Assembly: GCA_040752025.1 (NCBI GenBank)
Contig: JBFMFR010000001.1
Span: forward strand, 186,001-250,000
From: JBFMFR01 sp040752025
GTDB lineage: Bacteria; Chloroflexota; Anaerolineae; Anaerolineales; UBA4823
Length of the DNA: 64,000 nt
Direction: 5' to 3'
Numbering within the stretch: the first letter of the stretch is position 1; each line of letters opens with the position of its first letter. The notes under the pieces are model-generated. The model made no database searches. It saw only the letters and a program-made list of their open reading frames with translations, and was not told the origin of the DNA. Made by a program: the position numbers and the translations under genes. Shown here in pieces: positions 60,626 to 64,000 of the stretch.

Positions 60626-62059
60626 ATGAGCACGAAAGCGCAACGCCAAAAATCGGGCAAAGCCCAAGCCAACAGGATAAAACCCGCCCGGATGCAACCC
60701 ACAGCGTACCACCTGGTATCCCTGGGCTGCGCCAAGAACACCGTTGATGCAGATTCCATGGCCACCTTGCTGTCACAGGAAGGTTACCAGCCAGTTGAAG
60801 ACCCCAACCACGCCGCGGTTTTGATCGTAAATACCTGTGGATTTATCGGCCCGGCCAGAGAAGAATCACTGGAGGCGCTTGCAGAACTGGCACAGCACAA
60901 GCGCAAGGGCCAGACACTCATCGCGGCTGGCTGCCTGACCCAGCGCTACGCCTACGATGTGATCCGCCAGGTGCCTGGCATCGATGGCATCCTGGGCACA
61001 CGGCGGTGGATGGATATCGTCGAAGTCGTAAAGCAAGTGCGAGGGAGCCAGCACGCCGATGGATTCCGCCCACAGCCTTTATATCACCTGCCAGACGTCC
61101 CCACGGTTGGGCGCGACGAACGGGGTGTGCCGCGCGTCTCCATTCAGGGCGCCAGCGCGTATCTCAAGATTGCTGACGGCTGCCGCCGCCCATGCGCCTT
61201 CTGCGCCATCCCCCTGATCAAAGGCACCGCCGTCAGCCGGCCGATGCAGACGATCCTGGATGAAGCCCGCTTACTCGAGCAAAACGGCGTGCGCGAACTG
61301 ATTTTGATCGCCCAGGATTCCACGGATTACGGCCACGACCTGGGCATGAAAGACGGCCTGGCGCAATTATTGGAAGGCCTGGTCGCGGCTGTGCCGGGCA
61401 TCGATTGGATCCGCATCCTGTACGCTTATCCCGGCTACGTCACTGACCGCCTGATCGACATCATGGCCAGCAACCCACAAATCCTGCCCTATTTGGATAT
61501 GCCTCTGCAGCACGCTCACCCGGCAACCTTGCAGCGCATGCGCCGCCCTGCCAACCTGGAATGGGTGGAGCGTACTTTGGAAAAGATGCGTGCCGCCATA
61601 CCCAACCTGGCTTTGCGCACCACCTTCATCGTAGGCTATCCTGGTGAAACCGATGAGGAGTTCCAGGCCCTGGTCGATTTCATCGAGAGAATCCGTTTCG
61701 ATCGTGTAGGCGTTTTTCAATTCTCATTCGAACCCGGCACGGCCAGTGAAGTATTGGGCGACCCCATTCCTGCCACGATCAAACAGGAACGCTATGAAGA
61801 GCTGATGCAACGCCAGCAGACGATCTCACTGGCTCTCAACCAGGCCTGGGTCGGTAAAAACCTGGATGTGCTCATCGAAGGAGTCGGAGATGGGCTATCG
61901 ATCGGGCGCAGCTACCGGGATGCGCCCGAAATCGATGGCATGGTAATTATCGAAACAGAGTTGCCGGTAGGCGACCTCGTTCCAGCCCGCATCACCGGCG
62001 CAATGACCTACGATCTCGCTGGCACGGTAACAAATCGCTATCAAGGAAAAACAAAATGA
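60626..62059 (+). CDS. rimO: Ribosomal protein S12 methylthiotransferase
   Basis: A 477-residue radical-SAM methylthiotransferase that modifies the conserved aspartate of ribosomal protein S12. It opens, after a basic ~25-residue extension, with YHLVSLGCAKNTVDADSM, the RimO form of the UPF0004 domain, then NTCGFIGPAREESLEAL. The radical-SAM cluster is C186/C190/C193 in DGCRRPCAFCAIPLIKG. A TRAM domain ends the protein (about 410-475). LGCAKN rather than GCQMN distinguishes it from the MiaB at 51258. The cysQ-like gene overlaps its stop by ATGA. Confidence 0.95.
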   Translation: MSTKAQRQKSGKAQANRIKPARMQPTAYHLVSLGCAKNTVDADSMATLLSQEGYQPVEDPNHAAVLIVNTCGFIGPAREESLEALAELAQHKRKGQTLIAAGCLTQRYAYDVIRQVPGIDGILGTRRWMDIVEVVKQVRGSQHADGFRPQPLYHLPDVPTVGRDERGVPRVSIQGASAYLKIADGCRRPCAFCAIPLIKGTAVSRPMQTILDEARLLEQNGVRELILIAQDSTDYGHDLGMKDGLAQLLEGLVAAVPGIDWIRILYAYPGYVTDRLIDIMASNPQILPYLDMPLQHAHPATLQRMRRPANLEWVERTLEKMRAAIPNLALRTTFIVGYPGETDEEFQALVDFIERIRFDRVGVFQFSFEPGTASEVLGDPIPATIKQERYEELMQRQQTISLALNQAWVGKNLDVLIEGVGDGLSIGRSYRDAPEIDGMVIIETELPVGDLVPARITGAMTYDLAGTVTNRYQGKTK

Positions 62060-63081
62060 CCACGACACGAGACGGCCTCAACCGCCACCCCTTTACAAAT
62101 AACCTCCCTGAAGTCCAGTTCGCCTTACATGCTGCCCAGCAAGCAACCCTGCTGGTACGCCAGGTGCAGGCACAACTGGTCTCACCTGCACTGGCAAAGG
62201 ATGATCGCTCGCCCGTTACAGTGGCCGATTTCGCCGCCCAGGCCCTGATCGGCCACCTGCTCGCCGACGCATTTCCTCAGGATGCACTGGTTGCTGAAGA
62301 GGATTCGCGCGCCCTGCGCCAGCCGGAAGGCGCCACCACCCTGGAACAAGTGACCAGCTTCCTCGCCCGTTTGGCGCCGAAAGCCAACCCGCAAGCGGTC
62401 TGCGATTGGATCGATCACGGGCGCGTGGACACCGCCCAGCGTTTCTGGGTTCTCGACCCGATCGATGGCACCAAGGGGTTCCTGCGCGGCGACCAATACG
62501 CAGTGGCGTTTGCGTTGGTCATCGACGGCCTGGCGCAAGTTGGCATCCTGGGCTGCCCCAACCTGGTCGGCGCCAGGCAGATCGACCACACCGGGCCCGG
62601 CTCGCTGGTAGTTGCCGTGCGCGGCCAGGGGGCCTGGACTACTGAACTGAACCAGCCCGGCCGCTTCGAACGCCTGCACGTTTCCGAAATGATCGATCCG
62701 AGTTCGGCGCGCTTACTGCGCTCCTTCGAAGCAGGTCATACCAACGTAGACCAGATCGACCATTTGGCGCAGGCGCTCAACATCCAGGCCGAACCGGTGC
62801 GCATGGACAGCCAGGCGAAATACGCACTGTTGGCTGCCGGGGGAGGCGAGCTGATGGTGCGTCTGCTGTCAGCAGACAGGCCTAATTATCGCGAGAAAAT
62901 CTGGGACCAGGCAGCCGGCTCATTGGTGTTGGAGGAAGCTGGCGGTCGCATCACCGACCTGTCGGGCAAAGATCTGGATTTCACCACCGGGCGATCTTTA
63001 ACCAATAACCGCGGCATCCTGGCTTCCAATGGGCGTTTGCACCCGGCCGCATTGCAGGCATTACAAGCCATCGGAGCATAA
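62056..63081 (+). CDS. cysQ: 3'(2'),5'-bisphosphate nucleotidase / inositol monophosphatase family (CysQ/Hal2-like)
   Basis: A 341-residue metal-dependent phosphatase. Metal ligands are visible in LVAEEDSRAL (E, about 78) and in WVLDPIDGTKGFLRGDQYAV (DPIDGT with D near 135-138), and in IWDQAAGSLVLEEAGG near the C-terminus. The DGTKGF form and length fit the Hal2 group, which converts 3'-phosphoadenosine 5'-phosphate to AMP, important in sulfate assimilation and lithium/sodium tolerance. It overlaps rimO by four bases, implying translational coupling. Confidence 0.87.
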   Translation: MTTTRDGLNRHPFTNNLPEVQFALHAAQQATLLVRQVQAQLVSPALAKDDRSPVTVADFAAQALIGHLLADAFPQDALVAEEDSRALRQPEGATTLEQVTSFLARLAPKANPQAVCDWIDHGRVDTAQRFWVLDPIDGTKGFLRGDQYAVAFALVIDGLAQVGILGCPNLVGARQIDHTGPGSLVVAVRGQGAWTTELNQPGRFERLHVSEMIDPSSARLLRSFEAGHTNVDQIDHLAQALNIQAEPVRMDSQAKYALLAAGGGELMVRLLSADRPNYREKIWDQAAGSLVLEEAGGRITDLSGKDLDFTTGRSLTNNRGILASNGRLHPAALQALQAIGA

Positions 63082-63127
63082 CGCGCCCAGTTTCAACACT
63101 TTCAACCTCCTAAGGCTGCGATTCATC

Positions 63128-64000
63128 ATGCAACGCCCAGAACGGATCGTATCCAAAAGTTACATCACGATCATCGCTCTACTGCTCAGCATACTTGCCG
63201 TTCTGGCTGGTTACCTGGTCAGTGATCGCATCTTCGAGGATATGGCGCATATCGAGGATGAAATGGCCTATGTCTGGCAGGCTCAGGCCATCGCGCGTGG
63301 GCACCTGAGCCTGCCCTCGCCACCAGAGCCAAAATCCTTTCTGATCCCGTTCGTAGTGGATTACAATGGGCAGCGCTTTGGCAAATACCCCCTGGGTTGG
63401 CCGGTTGTGCTGGCTTTCGGCGTTTTGCTGGGAATACGCTCTCTGGTCAACCCACTCCTGGGTGGCGTAGGGGTCTGGCTGACTTACCGCCTGGGGCAGC
63501 GCCTCATGGGGGAGAAAATCGGGCTGATCGCAGCCGCCCTGACTGTGACGTCGCCGTTCTTCTTGATGAACACAGGCTCATTGCTCTCCCATCCCTTAGG
63601 CCTGGTGCTCAGCGCAACATTCACCCTGGGTTGGCTGGATGCATTCTTCGAAAGTTCGCCGCTATACAACAAACCCCGGTTACCCACCCTGGTAGCCGCC
63701 TTCTCCCTGGGGCTCCTGGCATTGACTCGACCGTTCACTGCCGTTGCAGTTGGCCTGCCTTTTGGCCTGCACGGGCTTTACCTGCTCTGGCGTGGCGATT
63801 GGCCCACTCGCCGGCGATTGATCTGCTTAGGCGTGATTGTTCTGGGTATCGCCAGCTTACACTTCGTCTGGCAGTATGCCATGACAGGCGATCCATTGCT
63901 CAATCCTTATACCCTATGGTGGGATTACGACAAAATTGGCTTTGGGGCAGGGCACGGGCATGATCAGGGCCACTCGCTCTTCCAGGCCTGGGTGAACACC
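63128..64000 (+). CDS. Membrane glycosyltransferase, dolichyl-P-mannose mannosyltransferase/ArnT (GT39/GT83-like), 3' truncated
   Basis: The frame is open to the window edge (291 codons). A first membrane helix at about 11-33 (IIALLLSILAVLAGYLV) is followed by the conserved luminal loop HIEDEMAYVWQAQAIARG, in which the D/E residues are catalytic in this superfamily, and YNGQRFGKYPLGWPVVLA. At least five further helices follow. These enzymes move a sugar from a polyprenyl-phosphate donor to protein or lipid outside the membrane. The RBS is weak; ATG 63128 is the first in-frame start after the CysQ stop. Confidence 0.8.
   Translation, partial: MQRPERIVSKSYITIIALLLSILAVLAGYLVSDRIFEDMAHIEDEMAYVWQAQAIARGHLSLPSPPEPKSFLIPFVVDYNGQRFGKYPLGWPVVLAFGVLLGIRSLVNPLLGGVGVWLTYRLGQRLMGEKIGLIAAALTVTSPFFLMNTGSLLSHPLGLVLSATFTLGWLDAFFESSPLYNKPRLPTLVAAFSLGLLALTRPFTAVAVGLPFGLHGLYLLWRGDWPTRRRLICLGVIVLGIASLHFVWQYAMTGDPLLNPYTLWWDYDKIGFGAGHGHDQGHSLFQAWVNT

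Overview
The window is about 60% G+C and is gene-dense on both strands. No rRNA, tRNA, CRISPR array, transposase or phage gene was seen. Several traits suggest a Chloroflexota bacterium of the Anaerolineae type: Thr/Pro-rich extracytoplasmic linkers, long two-component sensors with seven-helix or propeller sensing domains, large secreted repeat proteins ending in a short hydrophobic 'LPL'-type tail, and corrinoid-dependent demethylation of the non-pyrrolysine MttB type. The taxonomic call is inference; there is no marker gene set here.

Layout. (1) 1-8.6 kb: mixed housekeeping genes (threonine aldolase, purine nucleoside phosphorylase, a GNAT acetyltransferase, a seven-helix sensor-like protein, an S1-domain protein, a ComEA-like protein, a HET-C-like protein and an orphan beta-class DNA methyltransferase). 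(2) 8.8-18.0 kb: an OmpR-type response regulator and a 1121-residue propeller/Y_Y_Y histidine kinase, followed by two secreted repeat proteins (FG-GAP and kelch). Each secreted-protein gene is preceded by an almost identical promoter carrying four TGCGAC boxes spaced exactly 11 bp. A decayed copy of the kinase catalytic domain sits before the second promoter, so the module looks duplicated. (3) 18.1-39.9 kb: a divergent catabolic island around a GntR/FCD regulator. The leftward arm holds the regulator, a corrinoid protein, a methyl-THF:corrinoid methyltransferase, MttB paralogue 1, a GPH symporter and a trans-sulfuration-type PLP enzyme. The rightward arm holds a Tat-type peptide-class binding protein, MttB paralogue 2, two permeases, a fused double ATPase, a gamma-lyase-type PLP enzyme, an unrecognised 426-residue protein, an ammonia-lyase-like PLP enzyme, an Asp/Glu racemase-family protein, an aminotransferase and MttB paralogue 3. 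The likely role is uptake and demethylation of methylated amino-acid-like compounds, with methyl groups passed to tetrahydrofolate through one shared corrinoid protein, and breakdown of the carbon skeleton by PLP enzymes.

(4) 40.4-45.8 kb: two cytosolic trypsin-like proteases and a LuxR-type regulator face a diversity-generating retroelement (DGR) locus. The last ~117 bp of a Ser/Thr kinase-FGE fusion gene form a variable region (VR). A template repeat (TR) lies about 0.4 kb downstream. TR and VR differ at 20 positions and 19 of these are adenines in the TR. Between them lies only a 30-codon start of a DGR-type reverse transcriptase joined to the last 32 codons of an Avd-like protein, so the retroelement is apparently RT-less at this site. 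This is the most interesting system in the window.

(5) 46-64 kb: a SAM methyltransferase, a small membrane protein, a large secreted repeat protein, a C39-like peptidase/TPR protein, miaB (promoter predicts a leaderless mRNA), a 1534-residue hybrid histidine kinase, recO, rplI, a RodZ-like protein with two HTH domains, rimO, a CysQ-like phosphatase and a truncated membrane glycosyltransferase at the right edge.
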